DNA from: Colimorpha sp045598945 | GTDB taxonomy: Bacteria > Bacteroidota > Bacteroidia > Bacteroidales > P3 | DNA length: 64,000 nt | Reading direction: 5' to 3' | Assembly (NCBI GenBank): GCA_045598945.1 | Contig: JAZRVD010000137.1 | Span: forward strand, 1 to 64,000 | Part shown: positions 19,285 through 26,491 of the stretch, piece after piece | Numbering within the stretch: the first letter of the stretch is position 1 | Layout of the letters: each line of letters starts with the position of its first letter | Notes under the pieces: model-generated | Seen by the model: only the letters and a program-made list of their open reading frames with translations | Database searches by the model: none | What the model was told of the DNA's origin: nothing | Program-made: the position numbers and the translations under genes

Positions 19285-20361
19285 ATGTCGTTGCGTAGTG
19301 TTATTTCATGGTGCCTTCTGCCACTAACAATGTGGTACGCCATAGGGGCATGGTTTAGAAATGTTTTGTTTTATGTCGGCATCTTACGCCAGTACAAACC
19401 CACCATACCAACAATATGCGTGGGCAATCTATCCTGCGGAGGTACAGGCAAGACACCTCATGTCGACTACTTGATACATCTGTTGCAAGAGCAATACAGT
19501 GTGGCAGTGCTTAGCCGCGGCTACCGACGCTCGTCATCGGGCTACTGTATTGACGACGGCACCCACAGCGCTTCGCTGTTAGGCGACGAGCCAGCCATGC
19601 TGGCATACAAAAATCCGTCGATAACAGTCGCTGTTGCCGAGAAGAGGTCGGAAGGACTGAAACAACTCAGCAAACAAGAAAAACCGCCACAAATAGTCAT
19701 TCTCGACGACGCTTTTCAACATCGCTGGGTGAAGTCACATTTCAACATACTCCTCACCGACTACCACGACCTGTACGTCAACGACCATGTACTGCCCATG
19801 GGCAACCTGCGCGAGCCGCGCTGCGGCTATCGACGCGCCAACATAATAGTTATAACCAAATCGCCAGAACAACTCAACCCATTGGAATACCACGATATAT
19901 TGGACTCGTTGCACGCCAAGCCATATCAAAAAGTATTCTTCTCCTATCTCCGCTACGGGGACTTAGTGCCATTGTACGACGGAGAGACACAGCCCGCCAC
20001 CTCGTTCACACATATACTGGCATGCTCCGGCATCGCCAACCCACAACCTTTCCATGCCTATCTAAAGAAAAACGCCACCGTTGAGACTCTGGCATTCCCC
20101 GATCACTACACATTCCGCGAGCGCGACATACAACAAATCATCGACACCTTCAACCACATAGAAGGCTCCTCCAAAGCCATCGTAATAACAGAGAAAGACG
20201 CCGCAAGGCTACGCAACGAAGCCACAGCAGAGCAATTAGCCTCGCTGCCAATATACTATCTTCCCATAGAGGTAGCATTCCACCCATCGTTTGGATACAA
20301 TTTCGACAAAGAAGTAACCATGTTTGTAAGAGAAAGTGTAAGAAAATACCAATTAGGCTAA
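19285..20361 (+). CDS. lpxK: Tetraacyldisaccharide 4'-kinase
   Basis: Membrane-bound kinase that adds the 4' phosphate to the lipid A precursor. The 358-residue product has an N-terminal hydrophobic anchor, the P-loop CVGNLSCGGTGKTPHVDYL near residues 46-64, LSRGYRR, the ILDDAFQHRWVK motif and GNLREPR. Length is normal. It has its own promoter and is followed by a strong terminator, so it looks monocistronic; the window also shows that the organism makes lipid A. Confidence 0.96.
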   Translation: MSLRSVISWCLLPLTMWYAIGAWFRNVLFYVGILRQYKPTIPTICVGNLSCGGTGKTPHVDYLIHLLQEQYSVAVLSRGYRRSSSGYCIDDGTHSASLLGDEPAMLAYKNPSITVAVAEKRSEGLKQLSKQEKPPQIVILDDAFQHRWVKSHFNILLTDYHDLYVNDHVLPMGNLREPRCGYRRANIIVITKSPEQLNPLEYHDILDSLHAKPYQKVFFSYLRYGDLVPLYDGETQPATSFTHILACSGIANPQPFHAYLKKNATVETLAFPDHYTFRERDIQQIIDTFNHIEGSSKAIVITEKDAARLRNEATAEQLASLPIYYLPIEVAFHPSFGYNFDKEVTMFVRESVRKYQLG

Positions 20362-20379
20362 CGACAAACATCATATAAA

Positions 20380-20420
20380 AACGCACGAAGCCTCGTTAAA
20401 CATACGAAGCTTCGTGCGTT
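20380..20420 (+). terminator. Terminator after lpxK
   Basis: AACGCACGAAGC and GCTTCGTGCGTT make a perfect 12-bp stem around a 17-base loop, followed by CCTTTATATTTTT. Confidence 0.75.
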
Positions 20421-20532
20421 CCTTTATATTTTTCTTCAAACATATATAATGCACTTATTGTTGCATAAACGACCTGTTTTCACCATCAATATCACACCAT
20501 TTACTGCTTTATATCAACATATTACATACAAC

Positions 20533-20584
20533 ACAAAGTTGTGTGATACAAAATTGTGTGACACAAGGTTGTATGATACAAAAT
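20533..20584 (+). repeat. 15-bp tandem repeat array in the AAA ATPase promoter
   Basis: Three and a half copies of a 15-bp unit: ACAAAGTTGTGTGAT, ACAAAATTGTGTGAC, ACAAGGTTGTATGAT, ACAAAAT. Each unit holds a near palindrome (ACAA..TTGT). The third unit supplies the TTG that lies 20 bp before the TATCTTTGC box, so the array overlaps the promoter and could be an operator. Confidence 0.8.
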
Positions 20585-20600
20585 ATATATATATCTTTGC
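20569..20600 (+). promoter_or_regulatory. Promoter of the AAA ATPase gene
   Basis: TTG at 20569-20571 and TATCTTTGC at 20592-20600 are 20 bp apart. The start at 20618 follows 17 bp later, which argues against the longer frame that would begin at 20543 inside the repeat array. Confidence 0.65.
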
Positions 20601-20617
20601 AAATAAAAAAAGATATT

Positions 20618-21742
20618 ATGGATAGTCCCTTTCAATACGGCAAAGCAGTAGCCGACAAGCATTTTGTAGGAAGAAAGAAAGAGGTAGAACGACTTACGGC
20701 AAATCTCACCAATGGGATAAACACCATACTCATCTCTCCTCGCAGATGGGGCAAGACATCGCTTGTAAAGAGATGCAAGGCATACATGACGTCGAGCAGA
20801 TGTCAAGTCGTCTTTATGGACATCTACGCCTGTCGCAACGAATACGAATTCTACAACATGTTTGCCAAAGAACTGGTGCGCCAAACCTCGTCGCATATTG
20901 ACGAGCTGTACAACACACTGAAGGAGCTACTTGGACGCATTGTTCCCAAAATAGCAATAAAAGGCGATCCGACATGCGAATACAGCCTGTCGCTCGACAT
21001 CACACCCAAGAACTATAGTGCAGAAGAGATTCTGTCGCTACCGCAGCAGATAGCACAGCGCAAAGGGATTAACCTTATAGTGTGTATCGACGAGTTTCAA
21101 CAGATAGGCGACTATGAAAACAGTCTGACACTACAGAAAAAAATGAGGAGCATCTGGCAGCATCAGGAAGATGTAACATACTGTCTGTTTGGCAGCAAGC
21201 GGCATCTGCTGCAATCAATGTTTCAGAATAGCAACTATCCCTTCTACCGCTTTGGCGACATAATGTCGATAGGCTCTATAGACCTCAAGGACTGGGTGCC
21301 ATACATACAACAAGGCTTTGCTATAAATGACAAGGAGATTGACGCAGAGATGGTTGCACAAATATGCGAGAGTGTGAAGCGCTGCCCTGCCTACATACAG
21401 CAGCTGGCATGGCTGACCCTTGTAGGCACAACCGACACAGCCACCGACGAGGTATTAACAGCAGCCATAGAGAACCTCATAGACGAGAACTCGGCACTAT
21501 ATATAGCCCAGACAGAGACGCTGACGAGCTACCAGATGAATTTTCTGCGAGCCATTTGCGACGGCAAGACCACAAAACTTGGCGACACCGCCACGCGAGA
21601 AGAATACCACTTGGGGTCGTACTCAAACATAAGTCGCATAAAGACAGCCCTCGAAGAGCGCGAGCTGATAACCATAGAAGGCAAGCAGGTGGAGATTAGC
21701 GACCCCGTGTTGGAGCTATGGCTAAAGCGCATGATGATGTAG
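20618..21742 (+). CDS. AAA family ATPase (archaeal ATPase_2-like)
   Basis: A 374-residue P-loop ATPase. Walker A is LISPRRWGKTSLVKR near residue 36 and Walker B is NLIVCIDEFQQIGD; the C-terminal part carries a winged-helix-like region (TREEYHLGSYSNISRIKTALEERELI). This architecture is common for the ATP-binding proteins of the ATPase_2/DUF234 group, which are widespread in Bacteroidota and mostly uncharacterised; links to stress, toxin or mobile functions are proposed only by analogy. The start at 20618 (MDSPFQYGKAV) is chosen because the promoter lies just upstream. It converges with the next operon, with 4 bp between stops. Confidence 0.85.
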   Translation: MDSPFQYGKAVADKHFVGRKKEVERLTANLTNGINTILISPRRWGKTSLVKRCKAYMTSSRCQVVFMDIYACRNEYEFYNMFAKELVRQTSSHIDELYNTLKELLGRIVPKIAIKGDPTCEYSLSLDITPKNYSAEEILSLPQQIAQRKGINLIVCIDEFQQIGDYENSLTLQKKMRSIWQHQEDVTYCLFGSKRHLLQSMFQNSNYPFYRFGDIMSIGSIDLKDWVPYIQQGFAINDKEIDAEMVAQICESVKRCPAYIQQLAWLTLVGTTDTATDEVLTAAIENLIDENSALYIAQTETLTSYQMNFLRAICDGKTTKLGDTATREEYHLGSYSNISRIKTALEERELITIEGKQVEISDPVLELWLKRMMM

Positions 21743-21746
21743 CCTG

Positions 21747-22943
21747 CTAACGACAAGCGTAGCAGATATACGGATATTTAATGCCATCGGCGGCACGCTT
21801 GAGAAAGATATTGACGCGCAGCACATCGCCCACACAGGGCGCCACAACGCCACACGAAACAAGAAAGCTATACGATATATAGCCCGAATTGTAGGCTGGC
21901 GAGGCGGTGCCTGCCTCCACGATACACTCAGCATCCAAGAGTCGCCAACCAAAAACAGCACCATTAGCATCATACGCCATAAGATGGATGGTATGAAAGC
22001 CAAAACGATGCACACCCACCTGCGGCGGCAGCAGCTCGCTGATAACAGCAGACTTGAAGCCGCTATGCTTTGGCACAACAGGATAAAAGGTTACATACTG
22101 CCCTACCCTCGCCTGCCACAGTGCCGCATCGGCGACAAAATGACGCGAGAAGGCATCGAAGATATGTATATGAGCGTGATAGCTGTCTATACGGTCGACA
22201 TATCCCGCCACAAGTGGAAACGTCGACGCCGCCGAAGCATGCGAAAGCTGTATGGCCTCGTAACGCAGAGCACCATTGCCAGAACCATATCCAACATCCG
22301 ACTCGGTCACACAACATTCCTCGCACAAAACAAGCGGGTTGTCGTCGTTCCACATCTCGTCGCCGTCGGCATACCAGCGTAGCACCTCGAAGAGCTTGCC
22401 TACAGGCTGCTGCACAGACAGCCGTTCGAGCAGGACAGACAGCTCCTCGCCATCAGGCGACACCAGCCGCACAACAGGCTGCTGCATGGCATAGACCTTG
22501 ACAGCCATCATAGGCAAGATATAACGACGACATGCCTCGTCGCGCGTGGCAGGATGACGAAACTGATAGCGCACTCTGGCATGCACAGCACGCTGACGCA
22601 ACGAAGGACAAGCTACGCCCTGCACAACCATGATGTCGCGATCGTCCTGCCTAAGATTGCGTTCCAAGCCCCATTGCTGTAGAAAGTCGACAAGGTTAAA
22701 CTCATCATGCCCTTCGGCATAATCCAGCATAACCTCAAGCAACAAGGAGTACAACGCCGAAGGACGCGCGACGGGCAGAAGGAAGAACGAGCGCAACAAA
22801 AGCTGCACCTCGTCATTCGACACCTCGCCAAGATGCTGTCTCAGATACCAGCATATAGCCTCGGCAGCCTGCACAGGTCTGTCGTCGGCATGCTGCAACG
22901 CCTCGGCAAGCTGACTCCATTCTATATTTACATTATCTAACAA
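21747..22943 (-). CDS. Protein of unknown function, last gene of the PqqD/HPrK-like operon
   Basis: A 398-residue soluble protein without signal peptide. The first 150 residues look helical (EAICWYLRQHLGE, LLLEVMLDYAEGHDEF), followed by a beta-rich part with VAGYVDRIDSYHAHIHIFD and GQYVTFYPVVPKHSGFKSAVI, which could be an OB-like fold. It ends YICYACR and has several cysteines (LCEECC). I recognise no family. The start overlaps the nucleotidyltransferase stop by 7 bp, so it is translationally coupled and should act in the same pathway. Confidence 0.75.
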   Translation of the reverse strand: MLDNVNIEWSQLAEALQHADDRPVQAAEAICWYLRQHLGEVSNDEVQLLLRSFFLLPVARPSALYSLLLEVMLDYAEGHDEFNLVDFLQQWGLERNLRQDDRDIMVVQGVACPSLRQRAVHARVRYQFRHPATRDEACRRYILPMMAVKVYAMQQPVVRLVSPDGEELSVLLERLSVQQPVGKLFEVLRWYADGDEMWNDDNPLVLCEECCVTESDVGYGSGNGALRYEAIQLSHASAASTFPLVAGYVDRIDSYHAHIHIFDAFSRHFVADAALWQARVGQYVTFYPVVPKHSGFKSAVISELLPPQVGVHRFGFHTIHLMAYDANGAVFGWRLLDAECIVEAGTASPAYNSGYISYSFLVSCGVVAPCVGDVLRVNIFLKRAADGIKYPYICYACR

Positions 22944-24097
22944 CGATGAAAGAGAGCTTTAACGGTGCCACGGAAACGCGAAGAGAAGTTCTCGACAAAA
23001 GCCGCCACAGCTGTGGACAGCGAGATGACAGCCGCAATGCGCGTAAGCCCCAAGAGGTCGACAAAGCCTTGCCACGCACGCCGCACACCTCGCTTAAGCT
23101 TGCGATGCTGACGTGTGCCGGTGAGAAAATTTGAGCCCTCGACGATAGACCGCAGCACAAAGCCTTGCGAACGCGCCGCACGACGAGCGTTGTATAAAGG
23201 GAACTCATCCTTGGGCAAGCCTATCTGATTGACCACTATGCCACCCAACACCTGCCACGCTTTGAGAAGTCCGGTACGACGCAAGTCGTCATGCAACTGA
23301 CGATAGTCGATAGCGCCATAGTGGTGATGCAATATCAACGCCCAGTCGCAAAACTGGCGGAGACCTATGCCACTATTGCTAAGATGCTGACATATATGAT
23401 TGAAGACATACAGCACATTAAACTGCGGGTTGGGTTGCAGCACCTCTACAAAGCCTTGCTTTGGCACAAGAGAAGCTGTGCCATCGGTAGCGGAGATATA
23501 CAGCGGCACGCAATTCTCTGTTCTCAGCTGCCGTTCTGCCAGACGCCTGTAAGCACGCTTGCGGAACCTGTTGCCTGCCCATCCGGCACGCTTGTGCAAC
23601 TCGACGTCAAGCCCGTTCCAATCAATATTGTATTCATAGTCGCCCACCTGATGAGCCTGCTTTACAGCCTCCATGTCGCCAGCCTCTTTGTTGAGCCTTA
23701 CTATCAGCTCTACACCTCTGTCAAACTCATTCTGCGGCAGATAGACATCGATGTCGCCACAAGCGCGCACACACCTGTTAGGATATAGCGCCGCCAAGCC
23801 GTCGCCTTTGAGCAGCACGGGGTGCAAGCCCTCGCCTCGCATAGCCTCAAACAGTTTGACAGTGCCTTCGGCAATATGCGAATGGGTGAACACCAGCTGA
23901 GCCATATACCGGCGTACATACACCAGGCACTTTGCCGACTGCTGGCTGTGGCTGTTGGTCAGCATCTGGCAGAAGTTGTCGGCCACCACGCCCAGCAAGG
24001 CATGACGATGGAATATCTCCGCCAACGGCACAATATCCTCCTGGGTCTCCGGCCCCGAAGTCTGCCATAACGACGATCTAAGAATTTCTAAAAACAT
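22937..24097 (-). CDS. Nucleotidyltransferase-family protein (NTP_transf_5-like)
   Basis: A 386-residue protein resembling the uncharacterised nucleotidyltransferase family found in peptide-modification and capsule-type clusters. The core shows LHPVLLKGDGLAALYP, then RACGDIDVYL, where the paired Asp residues (D-x-D) fit the metal site, and later YEYNIDWNGLDVELH supplies another acidic strand. Members of this family sit in lasso-peptide-like and exosortase-type loci; the nucleotide acceptor is unknown. It overlaps the upstream peptidase gene by 20 bp and the downstream gene by 7 bp. Confidence 0.8.
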   Translation of the reverse strand: MFLEILRSSLWQTSGPETQEDIVPLAEIFHRHALLGVVADNFCQMLTNSHSQQSAKCLVYVRRYMAQLVFTHSHIAEGTVKLFEAMRGEGLHPVLLKGDGLAALYPNRCVRACGDIDVYLPQNEFDRGVELIVRLNKEAGDMEAVKQAHQVGDYEYNIDWNGLDVELHKRAGWAGNRFRKRAYRRLAERQLRTENCVPLYISATDGTASLVPKQGFVEVLQPNPQFNVLYVFNHICQHLSNSGIGLRQFCDWALILHHHYGAIDYRQLHDDLRRTGLLKAWQVLGGIVVNQIGLPKDEFPLYNARRAARSQGFVLRSIVEGSNFLTGTRQHRKLKRGVRRAWQGFVDLLGLTRIAAVISLSTAVAAFVENFSSRFRGTVKALFHRC

Positions 24098-24527
24098 GAT
24101 GCAAAAGATTACACACAGAATGTTTTATGGCACGCCACGGACGAGAGATGATGATATAATGCCAATATATACGGTAACCGATGTCCGTAGTCTCTACACG
24201 CTTGCCCTTGCGCACCACAGCCTGCAACACACCCACCACATAGCTATCCAACACATCGTTTTCGAGCACAGTCCTGTTGTCGCCGCAGCAGCAGTAACAC
24301 ACCTCTTTGCCAGGCACTATCTTGGGAGTCTTCACAATACGATGAAGCACATACTGCCCATTAGGACGCAGGTACAGCGGCACATCGCCTTTGTGCAGAG
24401 GGTGTTTGGGCTTGGCAACGACAATCACCAAGTCGCGCCCCTGACATATCAACGGCCTCATACTGTTGCCTACGGTGTTGTAGAATAGCACATCGTTCTT
24501 GGATAGATAGTCTCTAAAATTGATCAT
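24078..24527 (-). CDS. S24/S26-family peptidase (signal-peptidase-like, Ser-His type)
   Basis: A 149-residue signal-peptidase-fold protein. The nucleophile is Ser22 in TVGNSMRPLI; the second box is KGDVPLYLRPNGQYVLHRIV, in which His62 takes the place of the Lys of classical bacterial signal peptidases, as in SipW/ER-type enzymes. A later CGDN matches the conserved GDN box. There is no clear transmembrane anchor, so it may be cytoplasmic or peripheral. Within this operon it would be the candidate leader-removing protease. It overlaps the kinase-like gene by 4 bp (ATGA). Confidence 0.85.
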   Translation of the reverse strand: MINFRDYLSKNDVLFYNTVGNSMRPLICQGRDLVIVVAKPKHPLHKGDVPLYLRPNGQYVLHRIVKTPKIVPGKEVCYCCCGDNRTVLENDVLDSYVVGVLQAVVRKGKRVETTDIGYRIYWHYIIISRPWRAIKHSVCNLLHHVFRNS

Positions 24528-25255
24528 TGCATAACAGAATAAGCAAGTTGCGCTGCCTCAATATCGGGACGACAATATAGATGGAACACCGGCGCCGTGG
24601 TCAACAGCTTGTTGAGCAACACAAGCGTCTGCGACATACGCGATGGGTCGGTCGGGCGGAAAGTCTGTTGCAAGATGTGAGGGCAAGCCTCTACAGCAGA
24701 TATTTTCTCTATCTTGTTTTCATCACCTCGCGACAAGATGCACAGAGCCTTGACAGGCACGGCAATATTGCTGCTAAGATGGTGCTTGCCGTCCCACGGC
24801 GTGCCGTAAGCTACAGACGGTGTGTCGACAGAGACTATGGGCTTGTCGTCGTTGACCATCACAGCCCTATCTCCCAGCATCTTGCGCCACAGCGCCGTAT
24901 GGGTGCTTTTGCCTGTGCCGCTGCGGGCAAGGAAGAGATAGGCGCCGCCATCTACGGCAATAGTGCTGGCATGCATCAACAGCCGGCCATATTGCGGCAA
25001 GTGGTCGGCAATAGACCTGTACACCGCCGTGGTCTCAAGCACGGCATCGGGGAAGTCGTAGGGAGGAAGCCCCTCCATCTCGCGCTCTCGCCGGCTGTGC
25101 CGACGCTCTTCGTCGATGTCGCAAGGCGAGATACTGACAGCGATGTCCGGCACGGCATCATCGTCGCAACGATAGTCTCTACACATGCCATGCACCACAC
25201 TATACATCGACTCTACAGACACCGTAAGACCGGCGAGCCTATAGCAGGCTAACAT
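24524..25255 (-). CDS. HPr-kinase-like (HprK/PEPCK fold) protein
   Basis: A 243-residue P-loop protein. The P-loop is LARSGTGKSTHTALWRK and the downstream MVNDDKPIV matches the acidic strand of HPr-kinase relatives; YGTPWDGKHHLS follows. Relatives of this short type are found beside PqqD-like proteins in lasso-peptide clusters, where one was shown to phosphorylate the precursor, and in exosortase-type loci. It lacks the N-terminal domain of true HPr kinase, so regulation of sugar uptake is unlikely. It overlaps the PqqD-like gene by 7 bp. Confidence 0.85.
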   Translation of the reverse strand: MLACYRLAGLTVSVESMYSVVHGMCRDYRCDDDAVPDIAVSISPCDIDEERRHSRREREMEGLPPYDFPDAVLETTAVYRSIADHLPQYGRLLMHASTIAVDGGAYLFLARSGTGKSTHTALWRKMLGDRAVMVNDDKPIVSVDTPSVAYGTPWDGKHHLSSNIAVPVKALCILSRGDENKIEKISAVEACPHILQQTFRPTDPSRMSQTLVLLNKLLTTAPVFHLYCRPDIEAAQLAYSVMQ

Positions 25256-25515
25256 ACCACCACGCCCTCCTGCACAAGGCTGTCGATAATCCTATCTACC
25301 GACGACACCAAGGTGTCGCGATCAACGTCGTACTCATTGAGCATGGTCTCTATTATCTTGTCGTGATCGGCACCCTCGCCTATCAGTTGCATAATGCGAT
25401 AACCGGTAGCGTTGAGTTGCACCATGCCGTTAAACTGGCGAGCGTCGTCGCCCACGGCGGTAGCCACATAGACATCGCCTACTGGCTGAAAAACAAATTT
25501 ATATTTTAATTTCAT
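25249..25515 (-). CDS. PqqD-family peptide chaperone
   Basis: An 88-residue protein with the PqqD/RRE fold used to bind leader peptides: MKLKYKFVFQPVGDVYVAT, then FNGMVQLNATGYRIMQLI and a C-terminal helix-turn-helix (MLNEYDVDRDTLVSSVDRII). The ATG at 25515 is chosen over an in-frame ATG at 25554 because it begins directly at the conserved strand. It is the first gene of a five-gene operon behind a TATCTTTGC box at 25661-25669. Confidence 0.88.
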   Translation of the reverse strand: MKLKYKFVFQPVGDVYVATAVGDDARQFNGMVQLNATGYRIMQLIGEGADHDKIIETMLNEYDVDRDTLVSSVDRIIDSLVQEGVVVC

Positions 25516-25529
25516 AACAAAACGATAAA

Positions 25530-25598
25530 CTATCTGTAAAGCGCTGCACGCCACAATGCCAATATACTATTCCAAGCCAGCGACTCAAACAAAAACAT
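25530..25598 (-). other. Tiny reading frame in the PqqD-operon leader (22 residues)
   Basis: ATG-to-TAG frame encoding MFLFESLAWNSILALWRA and four more residues, lying between the promoter and the PqqD gene. A second frame (25585-25626) encodes MKKQYCGAFDVFV. Either could be a leader peptide, a mini-precursor or chance; neither shows a repeat or recognisable core. Confidence 0.2.
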
Positions 25599-25660
25599 CA
25601 AAAGCCCCACAGTATTGTTTTTTCATCTTACATATAGCCGTCTAACCTATTATTGACATT

Positions 25661-25669
25661 GCAAAGATA
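25661..25669 (-). promoter_or_regulatory. -7 box of the PqqD/HPrK-like operon
   Basis: The minus strand reads TATCTTTGC, an exact match. The 145-bp leader before PqqD contains two tiny frames. No clear -33 element was found. The rest of the 312-bp gap is the rubrerythrin terminator. Confidence 0.55.
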
Positions 25670-25748
25670 CTAATAAATCAACACATATCATTTATTTTTT
25701 TACCATTCATGCCATCTCAACCGAGCATGCTTGCAGCAAACAACAAAA

Positions 25749-25802
25749 CCACTGGGAACGATGCAGAAAAACATAAAAGCACTTTTGCATCATTCCCAGT
25801 GG
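25749..25802 (-). terminator. Terminator after rubrerythrin
   Basis: CCACTGGGAACGATGCA and TGCATCATTCCCAGTGG form a 17-bp stem with one mismatch. On the minus strand it is followed by TTTTGTTGTTTG. It insulates the rubrerythrin gene from the PqqD operon. Confidence 0.8.
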
Positions 25803-25827
25803 CAAGTGTCAAGCATATATCCAGCCA

Positions 25828-26370
25828 TTAGAAGTTGTCGAGATGGATCTCGAAATAGGCCTTCGGATGAGCACATGTGGGGCAGACCTCAGGAGCCTTG
25901 GTGCCTACTACAATATGACCGCAGTTGCGACACTCCCACACCTTCACCTCGCTCTTCTCGAACACCTGGGCGGTCTCAATATTCTTAAGCAGTGCACGAT
26001 AGCGCTCTTCATGGCGTTTCTCAATAGCTGCCACAAGGCGGAACTTGTTGGCGAGCTCCTTGAAGCCCTCTTCTTCAGCTGTCTTGGCGAAGCCCTCGTA
26101 CATGTCGGTCCACTCGTAGTTTTCGCCGTTGGCGGCATCGAGAAGATTTTCAGCGGTGGTGCCTACGCCGTCGTGCAGCTCCTTGTACCACATCTTGGCA
26201 TGCTCTTTCTCGTTTTCGGCAGTCTGCTGAAAGATAGCGGCTATCTGCTCATAACCCTCTTTCTTTGCTGCTGAAGAGAAATAGGTGTACTTGTTGCGAG
26301 CCTGCGATTCGCCAGCAAAGGCGGCTTCGAGGTTCTTCTCGGTCTGCGTGCCTGCATATTTGTTTGCCAT
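25828..26370 (-). CDS. rbr: Rubrerythrin
   Basis: Cytoplasmic non-haem iron peroxidase that removes hydrogen peroxide in anaerobes. The 180-residue protein has the ferritin-like diiron domain (EKNLEAAFAGESQARNKY, AENEKEHAKMWY, AIEKRHEERY) and a C-terminal rubredoxin-like site with WECRNCGH and EVCPTCAHP. Both iron sites look complete. It has its own promoter (TATCTTTGC at 26407-26415) and terminator. It fits an anaerobic host. Confidence 0.97.
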   Translation of the reverse strand: MANKYAGTQTEKNLEAAFAGESQARNKYTYFSSAAKKEGYEQIAAIFQQTAENEKEHAKMWYKELHDGVGTTAENLLDAANGENYEWTDMYEGFAKTAEEEGFKELANKFRLVAAIEKRHEERYRALLKNIETAQVFEKSEVKVWECRNCGHIVVGTKAPEVCPTCAHPKAYFEIHLDNF

Positions 26371-26406
26371 AATGTATATGTTTTTTTAAGATTGTATTAT
26401 CGAAAT

Positions 26407-26415
26407 GCAAAGATA
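26407..26415 (-). promoter_or_regulatory. -7 box of rubrerythrin
   Basis: The minus strand reads TATCTTTGC, an exact match, 37 bp upstream of the start. Confidence 0.6.
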
Positions 26416-26491
26416 CGATATTTTTTTATTTTCTCGCCTCGGCAGAGTAAAAACATTCATTATATCAGACCTGCATGGCAACTTCCCACAC

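Noticed and set aside
20533..20584. CRISPR array reading of the 15-bp repeats
   Set aside because: Units are directly adjacent with no spacers and are far shorter than CRISPR repeats.
25585..25626. A defined RiPP precursor of 13 residues upstream of PqqD
   Set aside because: Too short for a leader plus core and no conservation can be judged from one sequence; kept only as a finding to test.
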